From NCBI GenBank assembly GCA_015485495.1, contig WFTL01000125.1, positions 1 through 64,000 of the forward strand: 64,000 bases of DNA, in the 5' to 3' direction. A program made the position numbers and the translations under genes. The notes under the pieces were generated by a model that did no database searches, was not told where the DNA came from, and saw nothing but the letters and a program-made list of their open reading frames with translations. Positions 17,134 to 26,837 of the stretch are shown here, in pieces; within the stretch, counting starts at the first letter, position 1, and each line of letters starts with the position of its first letter. The stretch is from Planctomycetaceae bacterium. GTDB taxonomy: Bacteria > Planctomycetota > Planctomycetia > Planctomycetales > Planctomycetaceae.

Positions 17134-18720
17134 ATGAACCGCGAAATGAATATCGACTATGTGCTTCGATATATGGAACAGGCATCGCGGCGCGATGTGC
17201 TGCGTTCTGCACTGGCGTTTTCCATCCTGTCTCTGACGAACCGCGGCTCCCGGGCTGCCGTCCACACGCGACGCAGTTTTGCAGACGACCCTTTCCGCCT
17301 GGGAGTGGCATCGGGCGACCCGTCTGCCGACGGAGCGGTACTCTGGACACGTCTGGCTCCCGATCCACTGAACGGCGGCGGACTGCCGCCGGAGAACATT
17401 CGTGTCGGCTGGGAAGTCGCCGAAGACGACAGCATGCAGCACATTGTCTGCAGCGGGTCGGAAACTGCCGACGCCCGACTGGCCCATTCTGTTCATGTCG
17501 AGGTGCGCGGACTGCAGCCGGACCGCTGGTACTTCTATCGGTTTCATGCCGGTGACGCTGTCAGTCCCGTCGGGCGCCTGCGAACGACTCCGGAACGTCA
17601 TGTTCAGATGGAGCGTCTGCGGTTCTGTTTCGCATCCTGCCAGCACTACGAACATGGCTATTACCACGCCTGGCGTCACATGCGGGAGGACAGTCCGGAT
17701 CTCGTGATCCACCTGGGAGACTACATCTACGAAGGGGCCGCTTCGGGTGACCGGGTGCGACGTCACAACAGCGACGAAATCATTTCGCTCGATGACTACC
17801 GAAACCGGCACGCCCTGTACCGGACGGATCCCGACCTGCAGGCCGCTCATGCGATGTGTCCGTGGCTGATCACCTGGGACGATCACGAATTCGACAATAA
17901 CTACGCCGGCGAAATTTCGGAAGAACCGGACGTGGATCCGGAACAGTTCCTGAAGCGTCGGGCGGCCGCCTATCAGGCATGGTATGAACACATGCCGGTC
18001 CGTCGGACGGCTGTGCCACGGGGACCGCATGCCCGGATCTATCGCAGCGTGCCCTTTGGAACGCTGGCGGAATTCGACGTGCTCGATACGCGACAGTTTC
18101 GCAGTGATCAGCCCTGTGGCGACCGGCGGGTGAAACCCTGCGCAGATGTGTCCGACCCACAGGCCACCATGCTGGGAGAGCGTCAGGAATCGTGGCTCCG
18201 TTCCACCCTGCAGAAGTCTCCTGCCGTGTGGAACATTCTGGCCCAGCAGGTGATGATGGCGCGGGTGGATCGGGATCCCGGAGACGGCGTGATCTGGAGC
18301 TATGACCAGTGGGCCGGTTATGACATCGCCCGCAGACGCCTGCTCAGATTTCTTCAGGAAGCACGGATTTCCGGCCCGGTCGTGCTCACCGGTGACATCC
18401 ACAATCACTGGGTGAACGATCTGAAAATCGACTTCGATTCCGACCGCAGTCCCGTAGTGGCCACGGAATTCGTCGGCACCTCCATTTCCTCCGGAGGAAA
18501 CGGGTCGGACATCCGCTCCGACACACCCGGGGTGCTGCGAGACAATCCCTTCGTGAAGTTTTTCAGCAACCGGCGGGGCTACGTCTGCTGCACGGTCACA
18601 CCGGACTGCTGGCAGTCCGACTATCGGGTACTGGACACGGTCACACAGCCGGAGTCTCAGTGCCGCACAGCAGCATCCTTCGTGGTCACTCCCGATCAGC
18701 CGGGAGCAGAACGTGCCTGA
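17134..18720 (+). CDS. phoD: Alkaline phosphatase D (PhoD-like phosphodiesterase), Tat-exported
   Basis: The 528-residue precursor has a twin-arginine type signal (SRRDVLRSALAFSIL, about residues 18-32). The PhoD N-terminal Ig-like domain (FRLGVASGDPSADGAVLWTR) and the metallophosphatase domain follow, with metal-ligand motifs LGDYIYEG, TWDDHEFDNNYAG and VVLTGDIHNHW. The family hydrolyses phosphomono- and diesters outside the cytoplasm using Fe/Ca. Two in-frame ATGs compete: 17134 touches the GAGGA box directly, while 17146 is about 12 bases after it and may be the real start. The gene follows the cytochrome-like lipoprotein by 61 bases. No Pho-box was recognised. Confidence 0.92.
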   Translation: MNREMNIDYVLRYMEQASRRDVLRSALAFSILSLTNRGSRAAVHTRRSFADDPFRLGVASGDPSADGAVLWTRLAPDPLNGGGLPPENIRVGWEVAEDDSMQHIVCSGSETADARLAHSVHVEVRGLQPDRWYFYRFHAGDAVSPVGRLRTTPERHVQMERLRFCFASCQHYEHGYYHAWRHMREDSPDLVIHLGDYIYEGAASGDRVRRHNSDEIISLDDYRNRHALYRTDPDLQAAHAMCPWLITWDDHEFDNNYAGEISEEPDVDPEQFLKRRAAAYQAWYEHMPVRRTAVPRGPHARIYRSVPFGTLAEFDVLDTRQFRSDQPCGDRRVKPCADVSDPQATMLGERQESWLRSTLQKSPAVWNILAQQVMMARVDRDPGDGVIWSYDQWAGYDIARRRLLRFLQEARISGPVVLTGDIHNHWVNDLKIDFDSDRSPVVATEFVGTSISSGGNGSDIRSDTPGVLRDNPFVKFFSNRRGYVCCTVTPDCWQSDYRVLDTVTQPESQCRTAASFVVTPDQPGAERA

Positions 18721-18939
18721 CGCGGTAAAATCCGTCCGATTCACAGGAATTCGCCGCTTCTTCACGGCGTGACCGGACGCGGCCGCTTCGACCGAAGTTA
18801 CCGTATCTGTCTGTGCGAACAAGCCGCCGCAGCGTCATCTCACCGCGTGGTCGTCTTCCCATGGTGTTCTGAGCGCCGGAACGGACAGAAGGCTCTCCCC
18901 GGCATCCTCACCTTCCATCATTCAGGTTTATTGACATTC

Positions 18940-19827
18940 ATGTCTGAGCAGATTGAACACGATTTTCGCCAGGTCCATTCGGCCGACGTGCCGACACAGT
19001 TCCGTTCGGGCACGACAATCGAAGTGGTGGACGGTTTCGCTCCCCGCGTGCTTCCCGAACACGTTCTGTTCGACTTCGACGGCACACTGAGTCTCGTTCG
19101 GGAAGGCTGGGTCCATGTCATGGTTCCCATGATGGTGGAGTATCTTCAGGAAACCGGCACGGACGAAACAGCCGATCAGCTCACTGAGTACTGTTCCGAG
19201 TTCGTCATGGAGCTGACCGGTAAACAGACGATCTACCAGATGATTCGTCTGGCAGAAGAGGTGTCCCGCCGGGGCGGAACGCCCCGGGAACCGCAGGAGT
19301 ACAAAGAAGACTATCACCAGCGGCTGATGCGTCAGATCGAATCCCGACGGGAAAATCTCCGCAGTGGAGCAGCAGCGCCAGCAGAATATGTGGTCCCCGG
19401 CAGTTTCGCTCTGCTGGATCTGCTCAAAGAACGGGGCGTTCAGCTCTACCTGGCCAGCGGCACGGATGAACACTATGTCCGTGAGGAAGTGTCCCTGCTG
19501 CAGCTCGACTCATACTTCGGTCCGCACGTGTACGGGGCTCAGGACGATTACCGTTCCTTTTCCAAAGCGCAGGTCATCGAACGCATTCTGACCGACAATC
19601 GCGTTCCCGGAGAAAAGCTGCTGGGATTCGGAGACGGGTATGTCGAAATCCAGAACGTCCGGGATGCCGGTGGGACGGCCATTGCCGTGGCCAGCGACGA
19701 AACAGAACGCAGCGGCAGACCGGATCAATGGAAACGGGATCGGCTCATTGCAGCCGGCGCCCATGCCGTGATACCGGATTACCAGGATGCTGCGGCTGTC
19801 ATCGACTGGCTGTGGAACGTGGAATGA
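18940..19827 (+). CDS. HAD-superfamily phosphatase
   Basis: The 295-residue hydrolase has the HAD nucleophile motif LFDFDGTLS (Asp45 nucleophile, Asp47 acid/base), motif II LYLASGT, a Lys in the KAQVIERIL region and motif IV FGDGYVEIQNV. A helical cap lies between motifs I and II, as in phosphoglycolate-phosphatase-like enzymes. The ATG at 18940 is used although the frame extends to 18769, because the family motifs start soon after it. It is 10 bases upstream of an unrecognised 370-residue gene, which overlaps a PfkB kinase gene. That operon suggests dephosphorylation of a sugar phosphate, perhaps a heptose bisphosphate, but the substrate is inference only. Confidence 0.85.
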   Translation: MSEQIEHDFRQVHSADVPTQFRSGTTIEVVDGFAPRVLPEHVLFDFDGTLSLVREGWVHVMVPMMVEYLQETGTDETADQLTEYCSEFVMELTGKQTIYQMIRLAEEVSRRGGTPREPQEYKEDYHQRLMRQIESRRENLRSGAAAPAEYVVPGSFALLDLLKERGVQLYLASGTDEHYVREEVSLLQLDSYFGPHVYGAQDDYRSFSKAQVIERILTDNRVPGEKLLGFGDGYVEIQNVRDAGGTAIAVASDETERSGRPDQWKRDRLIAAGAHAVIPDYQDAAAVIDWLWNVE

Positions 19828-19837
19828 AAGTGGCACC

Positions 19838-20950
19838 ATGCCTTACCCTCAGCTCGACCGTTTTCAGGTCCGCATGAACCCGCTGAGCACGCGGGAAAAC
19901 AAAAAGTTCATCGAAAAGGATCACGTGTCTCCGAACGCGGATGCCCCGAAACTGCCCGAATCCGCTCAACGGGTCGTTGCAGAAACGGTGCAGCGCATCC
20001 GGACAGCGCGGGCTGAGGACCGACCGGTTGTGGCCGCCTTCGGCGCCCACGCGATCAAGAACGGACTGGGACCGGTGTTTCTGAGACTCGTGGAACGCGG
20101 CTGGCTGACTCACCTGGCCACCAACGGAGCCGGTGTCATTCACGACTGGGAGTTCGCCTGGCAGGGCCGCAGTTGTGAACATGTGGGCCCCATGGTGAAC
20201 GAAGGAAAATTCGGCAACTGGACGGAAACCGGGTTCTACATCAATCTGGCACTGAACGTGGGAGCTTTTGAGGGCCGGGGTTACGGGGAATCCGTCGGTT
20301 CACTGATCGACGGGGAAGGCCTGCAGATTCCGTCACCGGAAGATCTGGAACAGACGATCCGTGATCAGGCCGGATCGGATCCGTGGCAGGCGGCAGCCGC
20401 CGCGGATCTGCTGGGTATTGTTCAGGCATTCGAGCTGACTCCCGGACGACTGGAGGTTCCGCATCCCTGGAAGCAGTACAGCATTCAGGCCGGAGCATTT
20501 CGGGAGAACGTGCCTTTTACGGCACATCCCATGATCGGCCACGACATCATCTACAACCACCCCATGAACCACTGTGCCGCTCTGGGCCGGGCCGCTCAGC
20601 GAGATTTCCTCACCTACGCAGAAAGCATCCGGCAGATCGATGGGGGCGTGTATCTGTCGATCGGGTCGGCCGTGATGAGTCCGATGATATTCGAAAAATC
20701 TCTGTCGATGGCCCAGAACCTGGCCATTCAGCAGGGACGGCACATCGACGGCCATTTCATTCTGGTGAGCGATCTGGCCGAATCGAACTGGGACTGGAGC
20801 CGGGGAGAACCTCCGGAAGAGGATCCGGCCTACTATCTTCGATACAACAAGTCGTTCAGCCGCATGGGAGGCACCATGCGCTATCTGCAGGCCGATAACC
20901 GCGCTCTGCTGCTGAATCTGGTGCATGAGCTGGGAGAACGCTGCACGTGA
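19838..20950 (+). CDS. Conserved-looking protein of unknown function in HAD-PfkB operon
   Basis: The 370-residue soluble protein has no signal peptide and no membrane segment, and I do not recognise its family with confidence. It has well-formed secondary structure, with Gly-rich turns such as VVAAFGAHAIKNGLGPVF, THLATNGAGVIHDWEFA and GGVYLSIGSAV. The NGAG segment faintly recalls the NAD-binding turn of deoxyhypusine-synthase-like proteins, but that is a weak resemblance. The cluster HPMIGHDIIYNHPMNH is rich in His and could bind metal or substrate. It starts 10 bases after the HAD gene and its stop overlaps the PfkB start (GTGA), so the three products are almost certainly made together. Confidence 0.8.
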   Translation: MPYPQLDRFQVRMNPLSTRENKKFIEKDHVSPNADAPKLPESAQRVVAETVQRIRTARAEDRPVVAAFGAHAIKNGLGPVFLRLVERGWLTHLATNGAGVIHDWEFAWQGRSCEHVGPMVNEGKFGNWTETGFYINLALNVGAFEGRGYGESVGSLIDGEGLQIPSPEDLEQTIRDQAGSDPWQAAAAADLLGIVQAFELTPGRLEVPHPWKQYSIQAGAFRENVPFTAHPMIGHDIIYNHPMNHCAALGRAAQRDFLTYAESIRQIDGGVYLSIGSAVMSPMIFEKSLSMAQNLAIQQGRHIDGHFILVSDLAESNWDWSRGEPPEEDPAYYLRYNKSFSRMGGTMRYLQADNRALLLNLVHELGERCT

Positions 20951-21993
20951 GTGTCATGATGACGCCGGATCGTCTGGCCGAACTGACAGAACGGTTCGCC
21001 GCTGCCCGCATCGTGGTTGTCGGAGACTTTTTTCTCGACAGATACTTCGACATCGACCCGGCTCTGGAAGAAATCAGTGTGGAAACCGGCCTGCCGGCAC
21101 ATCAGGTCGTGTCGGTCCGCAGCACGCCGGGCGCGGCCGGTACGGTCGTGGCGAACCTCGCCTCTCTGGGAACCGGCCGTCTGCATGCTGTCGGATTTTC
21201 CGGAGAAGACGGAGAAGGCTGGGAGCTGCGACGCGGTCTGAATCGACTGGGATGTTCCGATGAACACTTCCATCTGTGCCCGGAACGCTTCACTCCCACG
21301 TACCTGAAACCGCGCGACCGGACGCAGCCCGGCCTGGCCGGTGAACATTCCCGGATCGACACGAAGAACCGGCAGCCCACACCGGAAGACATTCAGAGGC
21401 ACATCCAGGAATCGCTCAGCCGGCTGGCCGGCGATGCGGATGCCGTGGTCGTGATGGATCAGGTGGAATCGCCAGAATGCGGAGCCGTTACGACTGCCGT
21501 CCGCAACCGTCTGGCAGAACTGGCGGTCGAACACCCCAACGTGATTTTCTGGGCAGACAGCCGCCGCCGAATTCGCCAGTATCGCAATGTGATCATCAAA
21601 CCGAATGAGTTCGAAGCGGTGGGCAACGATGATCCACGGCCTGGAGATTCAGTCGACGTGGCCGCCGTGGAAGCCGCAGCCCGGTCTCTCCGCCGGCAGA
21701 CGCAGGCGCCGGTGTTCGTCACCCGGGGAGCTGCCGGAATGTATGTGACGGACCCGGATTGGACGGCCGTTCCCGGAGTGCGCGTCAGCGGAGAAACCGA
21801 CACCACCGGGGCCGGCGACAGTGCCACCGCCGGATGCGTACTGGCCCTGTGTGCAGGGGCCACCTGTCCGGAAGCAGCGCTCATCGGGAATCTCGTCGCG
21901 TCGATCACCGTTCAGCAGCTTGCTACCACCGGCACCGCTCGACCGGAGCAGCTTGTCGACCGTCTGCAGATGTGGCGGGATCAGAACACCTGA
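20947..21993 (+). CDS. PfkB-family sugar kinase (RfaE/HldE N-domain-like)
   Basis: The 348-residue kinase has the ribokinase-family pattern: an N-terminal VVVGDFFLDRYFDID strand, GAAGTVVANLASLG (PfkB signature 1-like), IIKPNEFEA, and the C-terminal signature DTTGAGDSATAG with the catalytic Asp. The VGDFFLDRY/NEFEA pattern is closest to RfaE/HldE heptose-7-phosphate kinases, but sugar specificity cannot be assigned. Translation starts at GTG 20947, which overlaps the preceding stop by four bases, a sign of coupling. No nucleotidyltransferase domain is fused and no isomerase (GmhA) gene is adjacent. Confidence 0.88.
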   Translation: MSVMMTPDRLAELTERFAAARIVVVGDFFLDRYFDIDPALEEISVETGLPAHQVVSVRSTPGAAGTVVANLASLGTGRLHAVGFSGEDGEGWELRRGLNRLGCSDEHFHLCPERFTPTYLKPRDRTQPGLAGEHSRIDTKNRQPTPEDIQRHIQESLSRLAGDADAVVVMDQVESPECGAVTTAVRNRLAELAVEHPNVIFWADSRRRIRQYRNVIIKPNEFEAVGNDDPRPGDSVDVAAVEAAARSLRRQTQAPVFVTRGAAGMYVTDPDWTAVPGVRVSGETDTTGAGDSATAGCVLALCAGATCPEAALIGNLVASITVQQLATTGTARPEQLVDRLQMWRDQNT

Positions 21994-22090
21994 TGTCCCC
22001 GGAACGGGCCGTACGGGTACCACAGCCGGTCGCCGCCCCGCCCCCCGAAAAACGATCCGGACATCCGGCCGCGGCGATGAAACGGAACCA

Positions 22091-22831
22091 TCAGGAACGA
22101 CCCGACACGGCCTGACCGGATGTCAGAACGGTCAGGCAGACCGCGGCGGCCGTGGCCACATTCAGGGAACCGATGGGCCCCTGCGAGGGAAAGGCACACA
22201 CCTGGTCACAGCGTTCCTGCGTCAGCCGCCGCAGCCCGCTGCCTTCACTCCCCAGAACCAGCATCCACGGGCGATCGATCGGTACATCACGGATATCGTC
22301 CGATGCATGTTCGCTCGTCCCCAGAATCCAGATGCCGGCATCCTGAACAGTGCGGAAAGCCTGCGCGAGATTTCCGGCCAGCGACCAGGGCGTGTATTCG
22401 ACGCCGCCGGCAGCCACATCACAGACCGTGCTGCTGACCGGGGCACTGTGTTCACGCGTCATGAGAATGCCGCGGACACCGAAGAAACCCGCCAGACGGA
22501 ACAGAGCCCCCAGGTTCTGGGGATCCTGGATACGGTCCAGGCCCAGCCAGAGTCCTCCTGAATCGTCGGCACCGGACAGCAGGCTGCGAAGCGGAACCGG
22601 AGACGGCGGTTCCACCAGGGCACTGTTCCCGCCGGCCCGCTCCGTGGGACCCGACCGCCGCCCGGAAGATCGGCTGACCACCGACACCGCAACGCCCACA
22701 TCTTCTGCCAGTTCACGCACCTGCTGCCAGGCCGTTCCGGCTTTGCCTTGTCGCATCTCCACGGACCGGACAGCGCGAGGCCTCTTCTGCAGAGCCGCCA
22801 GGACGGCATGAGGATTTTTCAGTCGGAGCAT
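22091..22831 (-). CDS. rlmB: 23S rRNA 2'-O-methyltransferase, RlmB type
   Basis: The 246-residue protein has both RlmB domains: a small N-terminal RNA-binding domain (residues about 1-80, with NPHAVLAAL) and the SPOUT catalytic domain. The catalytic motifs are LDRIQDPQNLGALFR, LVLGSEGSGL and GSLNVATAAAVCL. The family methylates G2251 of 23S rRNA in E. coli. A Ser/Arg/Gly-rich linker (about 52-70) joins the domains. It is convergent with the PfkB gene (97-base gap) and is followed upstream, on the same strand, by the DUF2617-like gene 45 bases away. The paralogous fragment at 2-523 shows that the genome has at least two such enzymes. Confidence 0.9.
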   Translation of the reverse strand: MLRLKNPHAVLAALQKRPRAVRSVEMRQGKAGTAWQQVRELAEDVGVAVSVVSRSSGRRSGPTERAGGNSALVEPPSPVPLRSLLSGADDSGGLWLGLDRIQDPQNLGALFRLAGFFGVRGILMTREHSAPVSSTVCDVAAGGVEYTPWSLAGNLAQAFRTVQDAGIWILGTSEHASDDIRDVPIDRPWMLVLGSEGSGLRRLTQERCDQVCAFPSQGPIGSLNVATAAAVCLTVLTSGQAVSGRS

Positions 22832-22876
22832 GGACGAAGTGTCCCGCAGGACGAAGCGGTTCGGTCAACCGGCAGT

Positions 22877-23419
22877 CTACAACAGTTCGAACAGCGTCTG
22901 CGTTCTGAGAATCGCCGCATTTTCCGGAAACGTGTGGAAGGCGTGAACCACGAGACCTTCCGGAAGGATGTCGCACTTGAGCAGACTGATCCATCCGGGA
23001 CTGTGCCGGCCCGGTCCCGGCACGATCAGTGACAGGGTGGCCGACCGGGCATCGCATTCCAGTTCGCGATGGATCTGCAGATAGATGTCCAGCGGGACAT
23101 GTTCGAGCTGATAGCTGCAGTGGTACCGGACTCCCGGCAGGTCGAACATGTGCGTGCGATAACCGATCAGCCGCCGCTGCACGAGCAGCAGCCGTTCCGG
23201 AAGACTGACCTGACGAGCCGTCGCGACTTCTGTCAGAGTCGATTCTGCGGTTCGAAACGCGAGACTGTGCCCCCGCATGCCCAGACGGACCGTTGCCTGA
23301 TGCCCGCCGACGGAAAACGAACAGTCGCGCTGCGATTCGAAAAGTTCCGGATGAATGGGCCGTTCATACGTTCGCAGAACCATGTCGGCCACATCCGGGC
23401 GGGCAAGCTGAATACTCAT
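22877..23419 (-). CDS. DUF2617-like protein of unknown function
   Basis: The 180-residue protein has no signal peptide or membrane helix. It has a compact alpha/beta character, with the segments RLIGYRTHMFDLPGVRYHCSY and LVVHAFHTFPE. Its length and pattern resemble DUF2617, a family known from planctomycetes and actinobacteria with no assigned function; this match is from memory of the family and is tentative. The ATG at 23419 is preferred over 23476 because GAGAAG precedes it and the extra N-terminal stretch is Cys-rich and atypical. A (TG)7 tract lies 28-41 bases upstream of the start in the leader. It is probably co-transcribed with the downstream rlmB-type gene. Confidence 0.65.
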   Translation of the reverse strand: MSIQLARPDVADMVLRTYERPIHPELFESQRDCSFSVGGHQATVRLGMRGHSLAFRTAESTLTEVATARQVSLPERLLLVQRRLIGYRTHMFDLPGVRYHCSYQLEHVPLDIYLQIHRELECDARSATLSLIVPGPGRHSPGWISLLKCDILPEGLVVHAFHTFPENAAILRTQTLFELL

Positions 23420-23446
23420 GCAACGCTTCTCACGGACACAACAGAT

Positions 23447-23460
23447 CACACACACACACA
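23447..23460. repeat. CA/TG dinucleotide tract
   Basis: Seven CA units (TG on the minus strand) lie in the presumed leader of the DUF2617-like gene, 28-41 bases before its ATG. Such tracts can change length by polymerase slippage; here that would alter promoter or leader spacing, not the reading frame. Confidence 0.6.
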
Positions 23461-23689
23461 AACCACCGGCCACCATCGACAGTGGAATTGTACGAAGCGC
23501 ATCCGGCTTCAGATATGTCCAACCGGACGCTCCTCAGAGGATTTGGCCGAATCTCCCGCCGAGTGCTGAAATCCGTTTCCTTTCGTCTCACAGTCTGCTA
23601 ACCGGTCACGGCCTGCTGGCCGGATTCTTCCGTCGATCACCCCTGGAGTTCCGCCGACCCGGCGCCGCGTCTCCCCCTGGTGACATTCT

Positions 23690-24550
<861 letters not shown>

Positions 24551-24578
24551 AGATCACTCCTGAGGCGGGAAACGCACG

Positions 24579-24623
24579 TTGCCCGGCCACTGCGAAGAAA
24601 ATCGAACACCGGCAGCCGGGCAA
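24579..24623. promoter_or_regulatory. 9-base inverted repeat in divergent promoter region
   Basis: TTGCCCGGC (24579-24587) and its exact complement GCCGGGCAA (24615-24623) flank 27 bases between the isomerase-like gene and the KDPG aldolase gene. It could be a pair of operator half-sites or a hairpin. GC-rich arms of this size can occur by chance. Confidence 0.3.
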
Positions 24624-24716
24624 TAGATGACGGGTCAGTCGGCTGTTATCGTACCGCCTGCCGGATGGTCCTCCATCCCGATTTCTTCTCCCTGACATTC
24701 CTGCAGAGACGATTTT

Positions 24717-25388
24717 GTGGATTCTCAGTTTCCTGCAGACCTTCTGACACGACTGGAAAGCGGACGGATCGTGGCCGTGCTGACCGTGGAACGCGCCGAC
24801 GATGCCGTTGTTCTGGCCGAAGCACTGCTGTCCGGAGGGGTGTCTGCCATGGAACTGACGCTGCGGACCGGTTCTGCCCTGCAGGCGATCGAACGCATCC
24901 GTTCGGGCGTCCCGGAGATGCTGATTGGTGCCGGTACGGTTTTGGAACCCGATCAGGTCGATGCGGTTCTGGCAGCCGGTGCGGTGTTCGCCGTGTCGCC
25001 AGGGCTGAACCCGGATGTGGTCCGTCGGGCACAGCAGCGGGGCCTCCCATTCGCTCCGGGCATCATGACGCCGACAGACATCGAAGCGGCCGTTCGGCTG
25101 GGCTGCCGGGAACTGAAACTCTTTCCGGCAGAAGCAGCCGGCGGACGAACGCTGCTGCGTAGCCTGCAGGCCCCCTACGCACATCTCGGCATTCGTTTCA
25201 TGCCGCTGGGAGGCATCGGCCCGAACAGCCTCCGCGACTGGCTGATACATCCTGGGGTCTTTGCCGTTGGCGGGTCCTGGCTGGCACCGCCTGACGTCGT
25301 CCGGGCGCGTGACTGGCCGGAAATCACCCGGCGAGCGGCCGCTGCTCGAGCCGTGGCCGACGCGGCCGGACAGGCAGGGCATTCCTGA
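24717..25388 (+). CDS. eda: 2-dehydro-3-deoxy-phosphogluconate (KDPG) aldolase
   Basis: The 223-residue class I aldolase cleaves KDPG to pyruvate and glyceraldehyde 3-phosphate (Entner-Doudoroff and uronate pathways). The active site is intact: Glu46 in AMELTLRT, Arg50, and Schiff-base Lys134 in RELKLFPAE. GAGTVL and LGGIGPNSL form the phosphate-binding loops. The start is a GTG at 24717 with only a weak purine stretch upstream. There is no dehydratase (edd) or KDG kinase next to it, so it is a solitary gene. It could also act on related 2-keto-3-deoxy acids. Confidence 0.92.
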   Translation: MDSQFPADLLTRLESGRIVAVLTVERADDAVVLAEALLSGGVSAMELTLRTGSALQAIERIRSGVPEMLIGAGTVLEPDQVDAVLAAGAVFAVSPGLNPDVVRRAQQRGLPFAPGIMTPTDIEAAVRLGCRELKLFPAEAAGGRTLLRSLQAPYAHLGIRFMPLGGIGPNSLRDWLIHPGVFAVGGSWLAPPDVVRARDWPEITRRAAAARAVADAAGQAGHS

Positions 25389-25429
25389 GCGGCTGCCCGT
25401 ACGAACACGAGTGTCGGACCTGGCTGCTG

Positions 25430-25448
25430 CCGGATCCGCCGGATCCGG
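25430..25448. terminator. Hairpin between convergent eda and acetyltransferase genes
   Basis: CCGGATCC and GGATCCGG enclose a three-base loop, a perfect 8-base-pair stem in a 93-base convergent gap. The position fits a shared terminator although no T run follows. Confidence 0.5.
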
Positions 25449-25481
25449 GTGTGAAAATGGTCCCCAAAAGAAACGGATCGG

Positions 25482-26630
25482 TCAGACGGGAACACGCACA
25501 GAAAACAGAGACGTCAGTTGCCGCGTCATACGGGCGGCCCCGGCCAGCAGACGACTGGGGGAGACGGTGAATGTCTGCCGACATCCGTCCACGCAGGCCC
25601 CCCAGCGCTGTTTATAGTGCAGATGTCCGTCACCGAACTCAAAACACCGCAGGCCCCGCTCGATCCCTTCGCGCATCATCTGCCAGTACAGAATGGACCC
25701 GGTGCTGTACCGCCGCACTGAGCGGCTGTAGTTGTTGGCGATGACGAAGCGGGTCGTGCCGTCGCAGATCGTGAAACAGAAGCTGACCGGTGTCCCGTCG
25801 AACGTCATCACCCAGCAGTCGATGCGATCGTATGGCGACAGATACCGGAGCGTCAGTTCTCTCCAGAATCGACACAGGTCCGGATTGCTGAAGCGGGGAA
25901 CGGCATCCGGGTGAGTGGCCATCCAGGAGGACGATTCAATGGCAGCCAGATCCCGAAAAAGCGTCTCTGTCTCTTCTGCCGTCGGCTGCCGGTAGTGACG
26001 GATACTGACCATCCCGTCAGATCGCATCCGTCTTTCCTTGCGTCGGACGTCGCGAATCAGACTGTTGCTGATGACGGACCGAACATACGTATCCCAGTCG
26101 TCCGGCGCATGCAGGGAAATCTGGTCGTACCAGGCCGTCGGCTGCAGCACCATTGAACGCTCTCTCAGCCGTCTGAGCATGGCCTGATCAGGAAAAGAAT
26201 CCAGTCGCAACGGACCAAGCTGCACCAAAGGCCACGACTGATCGGCCAGAAAGTCTCCGATTGCCGCTCCGACATCCCTGTCCATCCATTCTTCGCAGAC
26301 GATTCCCCGATGGGGGACGTCATGACCGCCGGTGGCATACACGCGCAACGGACCGGTCCGCGGTCGTGCCAGTGGTAAAATGCCGACAAGGCGGCTCTGT
26401 TCGTCACGAACCGCCAGCAGAACCAGATGTCCGGACCAGTGGCCCGTTGCCCCCCAGGTCTCCGACCAGATGCGCACCCAGTCCGGGGCGAAAAGCTGAT
26501 GCCGCTCCCCGCAGCGCGGCATCAGATTCCGCCAGTCCTGCCAGATGGCATCATGAGGAGATTCCGGGACAACAGGTTCGCAGCGGAGCATCATCTGACG
26601 ACTTTCAGACTGCCGCCTGTTTTCGGACAC
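25482..26630 (-). CDS. CelD/BcsL-type GNAT acetyltransferase
   Basis: The 382-residue soluble protein resembles the double-GNAT CelD/BcsL and FemAB-like group. An N-terminal half (FAPDWVRIWSETWG, LVLLAVRDEQSRLVGILPLA) is followed by a C-terminal GNAT core. The core contains DGTPVSFCFTICDGTTRFVIANNY, the motif-A-like RYSTGSILYWQMMREGIERG and CFEFGDGHLHYKQRWG. In related bacteria such proteins occur with polysaccharide or exopolysaccharide genes, but no glycosyltransferase is adjacent here. Several in-frame ATGs (26630, 26594, 26591) are possible starts. The acyl donor and acceptor are unknown. Confidence 0.78.
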   Translation of the reverse strand: MSENRRQSESRQMMLRCEPVVPESPHDAIWQDWRNLMPRCGERHQLFAPDWVRIWSETWGATGHWSGHLVLLAVRDEQSRLVGILPLARPRTGPLRVYATGGHDVPHRGIVCEEWMDRDVGAAIGDFLADQSWPLVQLGPLRLDSFPDQAMLRRLRERSMVLQPTAWYDQISLHAPDDWDTYVRSVISNSLIRDVRRKERRMRSDGMVSIRHYRQPTAEETETLFRDLAAIESSSWMATHPDAVPRFSNPDLCRFWRELTLRYLSPYDRIDCWVMTFDGTPVSFCFTICDGTTRFVIANNYSRSVRRYSTGSILYWQMMREGIERGLRCFEFGDGHLHYKQRWGACVDGCRQTFTVSPSRLLAGAARMTRQLTSLFSVRVPV

Positions 26631-26794
26631 CCACAGGATCGGGGCCTGGCACAGACGGCATCGAAACCTGGCACGCCGACACCGATCCGCACAACGGGAA
26701 TCCGGAACCGGCCCCGGGATGACGTTTTCGCATCGATCAAAGGCGGCAACACCCGTCCAGCCGGCAGAACCGGCCCGGTGATCCGACCCGTTTC

Positions 26795-26815
26795 GCTGCC
26801 GCCTGTCGCGGCAGC
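26795..26815 (-). terminator. Hairpin after the permease gene
   Basis: GCTGCCGC and GCGGCAGC enclose five bases, a perfect 8-base-pair stem 23 bases past the stop of the minus-strand permease gene. No T run follows on the minus strand, so factor-independent termination is doubtful. Confidence 0.4.
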
Positions 26816-26837
26816 AGCCGGCCGGCGGAATCGCCTG

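Noticed and set aside
16876-18822. Minus-strand open frame of 648 codons opposite phoD
   Set aside because: The plus strand carries an unmistakable PhoD with Tat signal and metal motifs; the minus frame has none.
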